Source: a virus. From it: DNA of 44,948 bases. Positions 30,507-38,998 of this stretch are shown piece after piece (position 1 is the stretch's first letter; every line of letters begins with the position of its first letter). The DNA lies in IMG/VR virus record IMGVR_UViG_3300021142_001189, positions 1 to 44,948 of that record; one strand, written 5' to 3'. A model generated the notes under the pieces. The model did no database searches and had not been told where the DNA came from. It saw nothing but the letters and a program-made list of their open reading frames with translations. A program made the position numbers and the translations under genes.

Positions 30507-31344
30507 TTTCTAAATATCTCATAAGAGGACTAACGCCTACTGGATGACCATCTTTAAGTGCAAGGTAAATTGCTTTAGTAGGTGTTAGATTAAAGTCTCG
30601 ACATATTTTATAATAATTTTCGCCGCATTCGTTCCACAAATAATCTGGTGGCAAGTTACGTATAAAATGTAGACCGATCATTACAGGCGCACGAAGATTC
30701 ATGTTGAAATCATTTTGTATAGTAACAGCATCGGCATCTTTACTTTTAGTCCAACGTAAGCCTACACGATTCCATCCTAAACCTAAACCTTTGCTTAGAC
30801 TTATCCCGACAGACCTAATCGATGGATGAGATACATCAAAGTCAATTCCGCGGCAGCAAGTATACCAAGCGCCGTCCACATGTACACTAATACCTTTGTC
30901 TCCCGCTTCATCTAATATCTCCTTCATTTGCGTGTGCGTATCGCCTGTACTAGGAAATGGCCATGCAATTACTAATTGTTTTTCTGCACTAAGGAACCCA
31001 GGATGAGTATACCAATTACCTAATCTAGCATGATATCTATAATCGCCTGCTAATACTTGCACAGGACCATTCATATAAGCAGTGTCTATAAATTGAGTAC
31101 AACCATTAACAATGTCTACTCTATTAAAATTATCTAACCCTGTAATACGATTGAGTTTAGACTTTAAAACCCAACTGGTCATTTCTTTTTTAAAATTAAT
31201 ATACACCTGATCACTAATGTCTGTGTCTAATTTGCCAGATAGCACATCTTGTATCATAGACTCGATTTGGTTAGTTACTAGCGGCTGTGGTCGTTCCGTT
31301 TCTAGATATTTTGGATCGTACTCTGGTGCGATTTTAATTTTCAT
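30499..31344 (-). CDS. PLP-dependent aminotransferase-fold protein (short)
   Basis: A 281-residue fold-type I PLP protein, shorter than usual (350-420 aa). VHVDGAWYTC has the Asp157 that contacts the pyridine nitrogen, and SLSKGLGLGWNRVGLRW contains the Schiff-base Lys185 and Arg193 of the GxxR pattern. The C-terminal small domain is mostly missing, so it may be a reduced or specialised enzyme. A GTAAATA motif lies 4 nt before the ATG. It leads a minus-strand operon of four cluster genes. Substrate unknown. Confidence 0.8.
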   Translation of the reverse strand: MKIKIAPEYDPKYLETERPQPLVTNQIESMIQDVLSGKLDTDISDQVYINFKKEMTSWVLKSKLNRITGLDNFNRVDIVNGCTQFIDTAYMNGPVQVLAGDYRYHARLGNWYTHPGFLSAEKQLVIAWPFPSTGDTHTQMKEILDEAGDKGISVHVDGAWYTCCRGIDFDVSHPSIRSVGISLSKGLGLGWNRVGLRWTKSKDADAVTIQNDFNMNLRAPVMIGLHFIRNLPPDYLWNECGENYYKICRDFNLTPTKAIYLALKDGHPVGVSPLMRYLENV

Positions 31345-31348
31345 GTTT

Positions 31349-31355
31349 TATTTAC
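31349..31355 (-). promoter_or_regulatory. Late promoter core variant (GTAAATA), 4 nt before the start codon
   Basis: The minus strand reads GTGTAAATAAAACATG. It is back-to-back with the plus-strand promoter at 31372-31378. Confidence 0.45.
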
Positions 31356-31371
31356 ACTATAATAGTAGCAC

Positions 31372-31378
31372 ATAAATA
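31372..31378 (+). promoter_or_regulatory. T4-like late promoter core (ATAAATA), 4 nt before the start codon
   Basis: ACATAAATATTTCATG, with ATG at 31383. No Shine-Dalgarno fits in the 4-base gap, so the transcript should be nearly leaderless. Confidence 0.5.
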
Positions 31379-31382
31379 TTTC

Positions 31383-32048
31383 ATGCTGACTCCTACCAAT
31401 TATACAATCGATCCACAAATATTTCAAGAGGCTTTGAGCCAACTACCCGAAGCAGGTATGCGGACTACTATTAATGAACCTACAGGTGATTTCTTCTATG
31501 ACCCATGGGTTATCAAGGATGAGTACAAAGGTACAGTTTGGGAAACACTTTACAACAGCTTGCCTGTAGTTAAAGGTGAAGCAAGGATTATTATTTTGGA
31601 TCCTAACCAATGCTATCAGAGACATGCTGATATAGATGATCGTTACCATTTGAATATTTTGGGAGAGAACAGTTACTTGATTGATCTAGTTAGAGATATA
31701 ATGCATCCACTGGCTCAGGATGGCATATGGTATGATATGGATGCTAGCTTCTTGCATACAGCCGCTAATTTTGGACGTCGTGCTAGAATACAGTTAGTTG
31801 TTAGGAAATTATTGAAGAAGAACCAATTAAAGAATCCTGTTGATGTAGCTGTGACTACTACTATGACAAACGCAGATCATGCTAGACATATATTTGATAA
31901 CACAGTTAGCCCTTGGCTCAACGGCGCTAACAAGGCAGGATACATAGTTAATTTTAGCCATTCATCTACTTTTGTAAAATTTAGTGTAGAACAAGACAAG
32001 ATAGATTCATTAAAACATATACTACCTGACGAGTTCCGATTGGTATGA
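31383..32048 (+). CDS. Aspartyl/asparaginyl hydroxylase-like Fe(II)/2OG oxygenase
   Basis: A 221-residue protein with the facial triad His81-x-Asp83 (QRHADIDD) and His125 (SFLHTAANFG) plus a 2-oxoglutarate arginine around 135 (RRARIQLVV). The order and spacing match the aspartyl beta-hydroxylase type. It probably hydroxylates a protein or amino-acid substrate. The C-terminal third looks like a separate helical part. First gene of a plus-strand unit of four coupled genes. Confidence 0.82.
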   Translation: MLTPTNYTIDPQIFQEALSQLPEAGMRTTINEPTGDFFYDPWVIKDEYKGTVWETLYNSLPVVKGEARIIILDPNQCYQRHADIDDRYHLNILGENSYLIDLVRDIMHPLAQDGIWYDMDASFLHTAANFGRRARIQLVVRKLLKKNQLKNPVDVAVTTTMTNADHARHIFDNTVSPWLNGANKAGYIVNFSHSSTFVKFSVEQDKIDSLKHILPDEFRLV

Positions 32049-33586
32049 ATCACGCACTATTTTTCAGCCTAACAGGTAAACGCTGGGAACGTATCCTGTG
32101 GACGCATCGAGTGGCCACGTTTTTAAGGCAACAAGACTGGGATGCCGAAGTTGTCGACTTTACTGCATTTTGGCAATTGGAAGAACTACAGGAGTTTGTA
32201 AGGTCACGAACAACCGACAAAACAGTTATGTTTTGTTTTGGAACAGCGTTCTTAAATCCTTGGAGTCCATACTTAAACGACTTTATCGATTGGCTTAAAC
32301 AAGAGTATCCTACTATCCCCATTGTAGTCGGCGGCAACAATGCACTAACTACTCCTGCTAAGAATGTAGACTATTGGGTTGATAGCTACGGAGAAAATGC
32401 TGTACTAGCACTGTGCCAGCATCTTATTGGAACGCTAGGAGCACCACTAATGACTGACTCTGCTTTCTTTGGCAATAAGAAAGTTATTCGAGGACTGCAT
32501 CATTATCCAAGTGCGCCGTTAGACAGTTATCTAGTAGACTACGAAACTCGTGACTTTATGATGCCGTGGGAATGTCCTCAGATTGAAACAGCACGTGGTT
32601 GTATGTTTAGTTGTAGCTATTGTAATTTCCCTATTATAGGACAAGCTAAAGACGTTAGCGTTAGCAAAGAACAATTCAAACTACAAATGCAAACAGGCTA
32701 TGAAAACTGGGGTATCAAGAATTGGCGTGTGATGGATGAAACATTCAATGATCGTCCAGAGAAACTACAGAAGTATGCAGACGCAGTAGATGAACTAGGA
32801 TACAATCCTTGGATATGCGGATTTGCTCGCGGTGACCTAGTGGTTAAACACAAGGAACATTGGGACACTTACATTAGACTAGGGTTCCTCGGCCATTCAA
32901 TGGGTATAGAAACATTTAATCATGCCGCGGGCAAACTTGTACGTAAAGGCATGGATCCCGATAGACTACAACAAGGTCTATTAGAATTTCAAACATACAC
33001 CGATCAACATGCCCCTAATCGATACAGAGCTAATATACAAATGATATGCGGCATACCAGGCGAAAGTGTAGAATCTTGGAACACATCATTAGAATGGCTT
33101 AATGCTAATTGGACTAGACAAAGCGCCAGCGCACACATACTAGAAGTACCCGACTATGACGAATCTCTAACTAACCAAAGTCGCTTTACTAAGGAATTAG
33201 TAAGCAATGGACTAGTTAAATTAGAAGCTAGGCAAAATCCAGGCTATGAAGTTACTAAGGACAGCAGAGGCAATGTCGTGTTCAAATCTACTACACCAAG
33301 AGGCGGTGGTGTAGGTAGTACTAGAAACGATATTGTTATTTGGAAACACAATACAATGGATTGGTATCAGGCAGAAACCCTTGTACAAGAGTTTTATAGT
33401 GATAGTGGCTTTAAAGGGCTACGTGGATGTAATCCATTCTTGTCAGACAGACTATTCGCTTTTTACGAAACAAACTCCTATGAAGCAATATATAATTACA
33501 AACTATCAGATATAGATACAGCTGACCAAAAGTTTAAAGATCAAGTACAATCTTATATCAGCAAAAAATTAAATTGGAACGCATAA
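32045..33586 (+). CDS. B12-binding-like domain radical SAM protein
   Basis: A 513-residue protein. Residues 1-130 look like the Rossmann domain of cobalamin-binding radical SAM proteins (VATFLRQQDWDAEVVDFT, PIVVGGNNALTT), but the classical DxHxxG motif is not evident. The radical SAM site is CMFSCSYC (Cys186, 190, 193) in ETARGCMFSCSYCNFP. MGIETFNHAAGKLVRKG is typical for this class. Such enzymes methylate unreactive carbons or catalyse other radical steps. It overlaps both neighbours by 1-4 bp. Confidence 0.9.
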   Translation: MNHALFFSLTGKRWERILWTHRVATFLRQQDWDAEVVDFTAFWQLEELQEFVRSRTTDKTVMFCFGTAFLNPWSPYLNDFIDWLKQEYPTIPIVVGGNNALTTPAKNVDYWVDSYGENAVLALCQHLIGTLGAPLMTDSAFFGNKKVIRGLHHYPSAPLDSYLVDYETRDFMMPWECPQIETARGCMFSCSYCNFPIIGQAKDVSVSKEQFKLQMQTGYENWGIKNWRVMDETFNDRPEKLQKYADAVDELGYNPWICGFARGDLVVKHKEHWDTYIRLGFLGHSMGIETFNHAAGKLVRKGMDPDRLQQGLLEFQTYTDQHAPNRYRANIQMICGIPGESVESWNTSLEWLNANWTRQSASAHILEVPDYDESLTNQSRFTKELVSNGLVKLEARQNPGYEVTKDSRGNVVFKSTTPRGGGVGSTRNDIVIWKHNTMDWYQAETLVQEFYSDSGFKGLRGCNPFLSDRLFAFYETNSYEAIYNYKLSDIDTADQKFKDQVQSYISKKLNWNA

Positions 33587-34281
33587 TGACAGATACAACT
33601 AACTGGGATTACTATTTTAAATTAAATCCAACCGGCACACCTTATCCTTCGAACTTATTATATACTCCTAGAGTCAACCCGGAGCAGACAGTAATGTGTG
33701 CTCACTACTATATTGATCCTGAATATAGGCCTAATGAAGATATCCTAGTGCCGGAAGAACTAGTAGACTGGTTCTTTCATAGAGATGTTAAATTTTTAAA
33801 ACAATTATCGCATCTTAAAACTACACCTGCATTATATGATGTAGATTTTGAAAATAGAAAAATTTTTATGGAGTGGAATAAAGAAACATTATCGCAAGTA
33901 TTGTTTACCTCTGGACGAAACTTGGACGAGGAAGTTCCTAACTGGAAAGAACAAATGAAAGATTTCTTTATTTCAACTAAAGCAAACAATTTTTGGAAAG
34001 TATCATTGTATCCTAATTGTTTCTTTATTGCTAAAGATGGCCAATTAAAAACTATAGATAACTATGCTGTAATTCCTTATGAAGAAAGATTTATAGAAAG
34101 AAAAATAATAGAAGGCATTATAGGTAAAGATGGTGCTTATCGATTTGATCAATCAACAGATGAAAAAGGGTTCATTGATTTTAAAAAGTTTTTTGAAATT
34201 ACTATAACAAAACATCTAAAAGAAAGATCATGGGGCAATACCGTGTTTGCTGATATATTTGAAGAAGTATATAATGATTGA
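33586..34281 (+). CDS. Kinase-like (possibly pseudokinase) protein, copy 1
   Basis: About 231 residues from ATG 33586, which shares one base with the preceding stop (TAATG). DVKFLKQLSHLKTTPALYDV and RKIFMEW resemble a kinase N-lobe and hinge. KVSLYPNCFFIAKDGQLKT with IDNY (158-160) resembles a catalytic loop (PxN...) and the D of DFG, but the catalytic HxD aspartate is missing. A glycan- or peptide-binding pseudokinase or a divergent small-molecule kinase is possible. A second copy lies at 38999-39688. Confidence 0.55.
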   Translation: MTDTTNWDYYFKLNPTGTPYPSNLLYTPRVNPEQTVMCAHYYIDPEYRPNEDILVPEELVDWFFHRDVKFLKQLSHLKTTPALYDVDFENRKIFMEWNKETLSQVLFTSGRNLDEEVPNWKEQMKDFFISTKANNFWKVSLYPNCFFIAKDGQLKTIDNYAVIPYEERFIERKIIEGIIGKDGAYRFDQSTDEKGFIDFKKFFEITITKHLKERSWGNTVFADIFEEVYND

Positions 34282-34765
34282 TTGGAACGCAGTTATATCT
34301 AATCTTAAAAACGGCAAAGACATTACTGTAGATCCTGCACGGTGGAATATGAGTAATCCAGAATATGCAGAAATATTAAAGCTATGGCAAGATAGTAATT
34401 TCAATACCGATAGTGTCAAGTGGACTAATTTCTACGAGACTAAGGATATTGAACTTGAACTTGCTAGTAGACTACATGTAACTCCTTTACGTAGTTGGAT
34501 TAGTTGTGTAGAACCTGGCTATATGACTGGACACCATTATGATATTGATGACAACGAAAAGGATTATTTAAAGCATGGAGAGATAAAACGCTTCTCTGTG
34601 TTTATGAACACACCTAGTACAGGACAATTATTCATACTAGGAAGTAACTATTATTACAACATGGAGCAAGGTACAATTATATCTTGGGTTAGCCATCGAG
34701 AATGGCACAATGGTATTAACGGTAGTCTAGCTAACAAGTATATGTTCCACTTGCTAGGTTACTAA
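34274..34765 (+). CDS. Fe(II)/2OG oxygenase-like protein
   Basis: From ATG 34274 (8-bp overlap with the kinase-like gene). GHHYDIDD provides His88 and Asp90, and SHREWHNGING the distal His145 or His141. SVFMNTPSTGQLFI and ISWVSHREWHNG show the double-stranded beta-helix pattern of the cluster's other oxygenases. Last gene of the four-gene plus-strand unit. Its 3' end overlaps the convergent SGNH gene by 35 bases. Substrate unknown. Confidence 0.78.
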   Translation: MIDWNAVISNLKNGKDITVDPARWNMSNPEYAEILKLWQDSNFNTDSVKWTNFYETKDIELELASRLHVTPLRSWISCVEPGYMTGHHYDIDDNEKDYLKHGEIKRFSVFMNTPSTGQLFILGSNYYYNMEQGTIISWVSHREWHNGINGSLANKYMFHLLGY

Positions 34766-35555
34766 TTACTTCTTGAGCAAACAGTTTATGTGATTCCTCA
34801 CCAGGGTGGCCATCTCTAGCTTTATCGGTTACTGTAAATTTAAGTATATCTAAATCAAATGCAGTTTTAACTAATTGGATAGTGTCTTGGTCCCAAGAGG
34901 CTAGTACAAGATTAATATTATTTGATTTGGCAATATCCATAATCCATTGTATTGCATCAATAGTTTGTGACATTAAGAACTGATCACTAAAATGTTGCAA
35001 TATATCCTTTCTTACATTTTCTATTTCACCCGGTTCAATATCATAAGTTAACAAAATTGATTGTAGGTGATTAGTTTTATCAACATAATGAAATCTTGTA
35101 TAAGGAGGTAAATTTATTACTGCCGTTTCAATGTCCCATATTTTTGTGGCGGCTGAAAAAGTTAAAGCTATTCGATGACACCCTGCTCCGGGTATTCCTA
35201 AATTTAGATATTGTTGATTGCGATGATTGGCAATTAGATTAGCATAAATGTTATCTTCAGATAATCCTTGTCCAAATGCTATACTACATCCTAGAAACGC
35301 TAACAATTTTTTATTATCTGTGTTAGGATAGTTACCTCTAAATCCTATATCGTTTATGAAGTAACCAACATCACTGTCCTCTACACTACTATTTTTTTCT
35401 TCTTCGGAAAAGTATTTGATCCATCCAAACTTACTGTACTCGTCTGCATATTCTTTGTAATACTGTAAACAACCAAACTCTAACATATCTGCCGGAGTTT
35501 TAACAAGTGAAGGACTTTTAGATTTTAAAAATGTTATTAAATTCTGATCTAACAT
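34731..35555 (-). CDS. SGNH-hydrolase-like protein with a GCS nucleophile motif
   Basis: A 274-residue protein. LAFLGCSIAFGQGLS (about 85-99) is the GDS block with Cys in place of Asp; the nucleophile Ser91 remains. GIPGAGCHR gives the glycine block, and ARDGHPGEESH the C-terminal HPG with His250. The N-terminal 80 residues are an added domain. It ends the minus-strand operon 38959-34731, downstream of two oxygenases and two radical SAM proteins. Possibly an acyltransferase or esterase. Confidence 0.75.
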   Translation of the reverse strand: MLDQNLITFLKSKSPSLVKTPADMLEFGCLQYYKEYADEYSKFGWIKYFSEEEKNSSVEDSDVGYFINDIGFRGNYPNTDNKKLLAFLGCSIAFGQGLSEDNIYANLIANHRNQQYLNLGIPGAGCHRIALTFSAATKIWDIETAVINLPPYTRFHYVDKTNHLQSILLTYDIEPGEIENVRKDILQHFSDQFLMSQTIDAIQWIMDIAKSNNINLVLASWDQDTIQLVKTAFDLDILKFTVTDKARDGHPGEESHKLFAQEVISNLASGTYTC

Positions 35556-35556
35556 T

Positions 35557-36081
35557 TTAATCGTTTAATGTTATTTGAAATGTGTATCGCGTGTTATAAC
35601 CAATGTTAGCTGGTCCGTGTACTGACATAGGATCACTCCATTCATACATGTCACCAGCTTTATAGTTAGATATGTATTTGTCATCGTACACAAATATATG
35701 ACCTGGTTCCCAGTCTTGTAAAAATATTGTATACCTTACAAGATTTTGTACGTCTAACGTGTGCGGATCAATATGCATACTTTGAAACTCGCCTGGATAT
35801 AATTTTACAAACCACCAATTTGTATATGTGCGAGTTTCTGGAAGTTCTGGTAATTCAAATTTAAAATCTAAAATCTCAGGACTTGCTGGACCTAATTGAT
35901 GAAAGAAATATTTGTTATTAGAATATCCAGGTCTAGCTAGTTCTTTGTACTTTTCTAACTCTGGATGATCAGACCATTTTTCAGGTTGCCAAATTGGAGC
36001 ACGTTCTCCTTGCACCGAAGTTAAAAACTCCATTATTTTTTGTTCTTTAATCCAGTGTGCGTAGTTACCAATATAGTTCAT
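35557..36081 (-). CDS. Fe(II)/2OG oxygenase-like protein
   Basis: A 174-residue oxygenase. SMHIDPHTLD gives His103 and Asp105, MSVHGPANIGYN the distal His155 and NTRYTFQI the 2OG-binding Arg165. The compact length is close to the minimal beta-helix fold. It lies between a larger oxygenase and the SGNH-like gene in one operon. Its partner reaction and substrate are unknown. Confidence 0.82.
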   Translation of the reverse strand: MNYIGNYAHWIKEQKIMEFLTSVQGERAPIWQPEKWSDHPELEKYKELARPGYSNNKYFFHQLGPASPEILDFKFELPELPETRTYTNWWFVKLYPGEFQSMHIDPHTLDVQNLVRYTIFLQDWEPGHIFVYDDKYISNYKAGDMYEWSDPMSVHGPANIGYNTRYTFQITLND

Positions 36082-36884
36082 TAATATGTCTCCAAATGAT
36101 CAATACCTAAAGTCTTACGAAATTCTTCAGTGAACTTGCCATCAATTCGTAATCCATAACTTTGTTCCATGATACGCTCGCCGCCATGCCAGTCTACATC
36201 ATTCCACCATGCGGCACGAGTGTTCAAGTATGTTTTATCCTTAGTTTCAGGATCCCACAAGTAAAACGCTTTTTTAGTATTAGGACGTATGTGTATAAAC
36301 TCATTGCGATGCGGTTTAACTACATCAACTCCGTTTTTGGCATCTAAGTCTCTGTGTTCAAATGGAATGCCATCTGCTTCACAATGAAAGAATATAACAC
36401 GGCCAATATCTTCAAACACTGTACCTACTAAACTTTCAACCCACTTAACTACATTAGGAAAGTACTCTGCTTCGGGAGTTAGTTTACGTGGCGCAGTACG
36501 GTCATCCCACGAACCTTCTTCCCACAAATAGTAGTAAATGTAAGGATCGTATGCACCCATAGCCATTTTCAAATAACGTGTAAACTTGTTACGTTGTTGG
36601 AAGTTTTTAAAATCTGTCGGCATTAATTTTATGCCAGCTTGATATATAGGATCGTCTTTAGGTAGTTCCATAAACTCATCCATGGACTGATAGATAGGTT
36701 TCCAACTGAGTTTGTAACTCATATTATCAAATGTAAACCCTGGTTTCATCCACGTGCCTTCTTTAGCGTACTCACGTGCTAGAGCAAAGCCTGTTAATAT
36801 TTCAGGTTGTAGTTTATCAAACGTCTCCATGTCTAAGAACGGAGCCATATCTATATAAGTTTGTCCGTTAATCCCTCGCATCAT
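36081..36884 (-). CDS. Fe(II)/2OG oxygenase-like protein, paralog of 43821-44546
   Basis: About 267 residues from ATG 36884, preceded by AAAGGAAAT; the frame extends to 36917. FEHRD gives the His-x-Asp pair (about 177/179), DWHGGERIM the distal His (about 233) and YGLRIDG the arginine. The end GKFTEEFRK is shared with GYFTDEFKRK in the paralog, and GQTYIDM with GQIYIDL at the start. Both carry the helical block of about 100 residues before the oxygenase core. Overlaps the radical SAM stop by 17 bp. Confidence 0.82.
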   Translation of the reverse strand: MMRGINGQTYIDMAPFLDMETFDKLQPEILTGFALAREYAKEGTWMKPGFTFDNMSYKLSWKPIYQSMDEFMELPKDDPIYQAGIKLMPTDFKNFQQRNKFTRYLKMAMGAYDPYIYYYLWEEGSWDDRTAPRKLTPEAEYFPNVVKWVESLVGTVFEDIGRVIFFHCEADGIPFEHRDLDAKNGVDVVKPHRNEFIHIRPNTKKAFYLWDPETKDKTYLNTRAAWWNDVDWHGGERIMEQSYGLRIDGKFTEEFRKTLGIDHLETY

Positions 36885-37932
36885 ATTTCCTTTGATATTT
36901 CTCTGGTATTGTATCATACAATGGTAAATTTTTATTTACAGCACCATCACGCAGTATAACTTGATGTACTAGTGGGCTGACTGGTTTACCAGGAAGCATA
37001 TCTGCCCACGACTCAGTTTGATCTTCTTCTAGGTCAATTGTACGCACATCTGGCCATTGAATTATTTTAACTAATATGCCATTAATACGTAATGGATAAT
37101 GTACACGTATTCCGTAAGACGGTTCGTACTTGTAGTCCCAACCTTTACGTTTGCATATTTCAATTACCATGTCTACTAATTCTGACAAGTATATTTTTTC
37201 TTCACCCGGATGGCGTCCTATGTCTGTACCTACACGCACTCTGTAATTGTGTGGACTAAGAGTTTTTCCAAATTCTTGTATTTCGTCTAGACAATATTCT
37301 AATTGAGCAATAGTTTCAAGTGTATAGCTAACATTCTTAATTGGCATGTTTAATTTCATGCAATTATCAATGCCTTCCATTTGTTTTTTTCTAACAGTAT
37401 GCCCTTGATAGTCAGGATGGTTTAATCCTATCGTCCAAAACACATTAGACATATCTGCAAATTGTTGAGCATATTCATAGTCTGATAGATAAACTCCGTT
37501 GGTTAATATCATTATAGCTCGAGGCTTACCTGGTAACGATTGTATAGCACGACAAAGTTCAGGCAAGTCTTTTCTAGTAGTCGGTTCAGCACCCATTAGA
37601 GCAATAGCATAACCATCGTCTTCCCATACTCGTATAATATCTAGTATGTTTTCTATGCTAGGATCTTTGCTCATGTTATCTGGAATTTGATAACAATGTG
37701 GGCAATTTAAATTACAACGGTTAGTAATATCCAAACAGTATGTTTTGTTAGTTGGCCTATCATACTTGTAGTTAAGATAAAAGTTAGCATTAGGTTCAAC
37801 TAGATGCTCACTTTCACCGTGCCATTTACATTTTTTTGAAAGCCATATAGATTCATCTCTTTCAAACAGGACAGCGGGAACGTGTCTGTAACAATGTTCA
37901 CATACTGATGTTGTATCGTGTATTTTATTCAT
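36868..37932 (-). CDS. Radical SAM protein with N-terminal zinc ribbon, copy B
   Basis: A 354-residue protein. Cys11/Cys14 (CEHC) and Cys35/His38 (CKWHG) form an N-terminal CxxC...CxxHG ribbon. The radical SAM site is CNLNCPHC (Cys73, 77, 80), with MGAEPTTRKDL in place of GGEP. This layout recalls the archaeal/bacterial MJ0619-like and tetraether-synthase-like radical SAM group. A tandem paralog lies directly upstream (37925). Its function is unknown; that group carries out C-C bond formation and methyl transfer in related proteins (family knowledge). Confidence 0.9.
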   Translation of the reverse strand: MNKIHDTTSVCEHCYRHVPAVLFERDESIWLSKKCKWHGESEHLVEPNANFYLNYKYDRPTNKTYCLDITNRCNLNCPHCYQIPDNMSKDPSIENILDIIRVWEDDGYAIALMGAEPTTRKDLPELCRAIQSLPGKPRAIMILTNGVYLSDYEYAQQFADMSNVFWTIGLNHPDYQGHTVRKKQMEGIDNCMKLNMPIKNVSYTLETIAQLEYCLDEIQEFGKTLSPHNYRVRVGTDIGRHPGEEKIYLSELVDMVIEICKRKGWDYKYEPSYGIRVHYPLRINGILVKIIQWPDVRTIDLEEDQTESWADMLPGKPVSPLVHQVILRDGAVNKNLPLYDTIPEKYQRKYDARD

Positions 37933-38959
37933 GTCTATATTTTTCAGGTACTGTATCGTACAACATCTGCCCTTTGTTAACTGCTTGATCTCTTAGTATA
38001 ACTTGATGTAGCAATGGACTCATTGGTTTTCCTGGAACTATGCTAGCCCACGATTCACTTTGTACTTCCTCTAAATCGATAGTCCTCACATCACACCATT
38101 TAATAAATTTATGTTCAATTCCATTTATACGCACAGCATAGTGTGTGCGATTACCGCCTACGGGATCAGGCTCCCATGTCCATCTATTGTCTTGACAAAA
38201 CTGTTCGGCAACTGCAACTAACTCAGACAAGTATAGTTCTTTGAAGTCACCCTCTGGCACGCGGCCAATCTCAACACCTAATTGTATTCTAGCATTGATC
38301 TTAAACTTTTGTACTTCGTGCATTACATCTGTTAGCTGTTCTAAATTGGCTAATGTATAGGTCAGTGTCTTAACATCTAATCCTAGCTTAATACAGTTTT
38401 CTAATCCTTCCATCTGCTTAGTACGTATCTGTCCGCCATTGTAGTCAGGATGATTAAGTCCAAATGTCCATTTTAAATTTGGTAATCCTTCAAAACGACT
38501 TACATAATCCCATTTGGCTAGATACACTCCATTTGTAACGATTATAACATTTCTACGCTTGATGGGCAAGTTGTGTATAGCTCGAACTAGTTCAGGCAAG
38601 TCTCTACGCACAGTGGGTTCAGCACCAACTAAACTAACTGGCAATCCATTGTCTGGCCAGCTCAACACTTCAGATAGCAAATAATCTATACTAGGATCCT
38701 TGCTGTTATTATCGGGCATTTGATAACAATGCGGGCAGTCTAAGTTACAGCGATTGGTAATGTCTAACCAATATGAACTTGGCCTACGTCTTTGATATTG
38801 TTGACCTTTATAGAAATTTGTGTTAATATCTAGTATTGCTTCTTGGTATCCGTGCTTCGGGCAAGTTTTGCCCAACATCATTTTTCCATCCTTTTCAAAT
38901 CGTTCAGCTGGTATGTGACGATAACATGTTTCACATAAGGATAGTGTTTGATTTAGCAT
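37925..38959 (-). CDS. Radical SAM protein with N-terminal zinc ribbon, copy A
   Basis: A 344-residue protein, tandem paralog of the gene at 36868. Ribbon: Cys9/Cys12 (CETC) and Cys33/His36 (CPKHG). Radical SAM site CNLDCPHC (Cys71, 75, 78), then VGAEPTVRRDL. The C-terminal ends (DVRTIDLEE, SWASIVPGKPMSPLLHQVI) are nearly identical in both copies. It is the first gene of the minus-strand operon and overlaps the second by 8 bp. Confidence 0.9.
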   Translation of the reverse strand: MLNQTLSLCETCYRHIPAERFEKDGKMMLGKTCPKHGYQEAILDINTNFYKGQQYQRRRPSSYWLDITNRCNLDCPHCYQMPDNNSKDPSIDYLLSEVLSWPDNGLPVSLVGAEPTVRRDLPELVRAIHNLPIKRRNVIIVTNGVYLAKWDYVSRFEGLPNLKWTFGLNHPDYNGGQIRTKQMEGLENCIKLGLDVKTLTYTLANLEQLTDVMHEVQKFKINARIQLGVEIGRVPEGDFKELYLSELVAVAEQFCQDNRWTWEPDPVGGNRTHYAVRINGIEHKFIKWCDVRTIDLEEVQSESWASIVPGKPMSPLLHQVILRDQAVNKGQMLYDTVPEKYRHE

Positions 38960-38973
38960 ATTATTTTTTTGGT

Positions 38974-38985
38974 TATAAATTTATA
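38974..38985. promoter_or_regulatory. Palindromic TATAAATTTATA, candidate divergent late promoter
   Basis: The 12-bp palindrome lies between the divergent genes at 38959 (minus) and 38999 (plus), about 14 bases from each start. Both strands read TATAAAT, so one element could serve both directions. Confidence 0.4.
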
Positions 38986-38998
38986 GATAATTAGTTAT

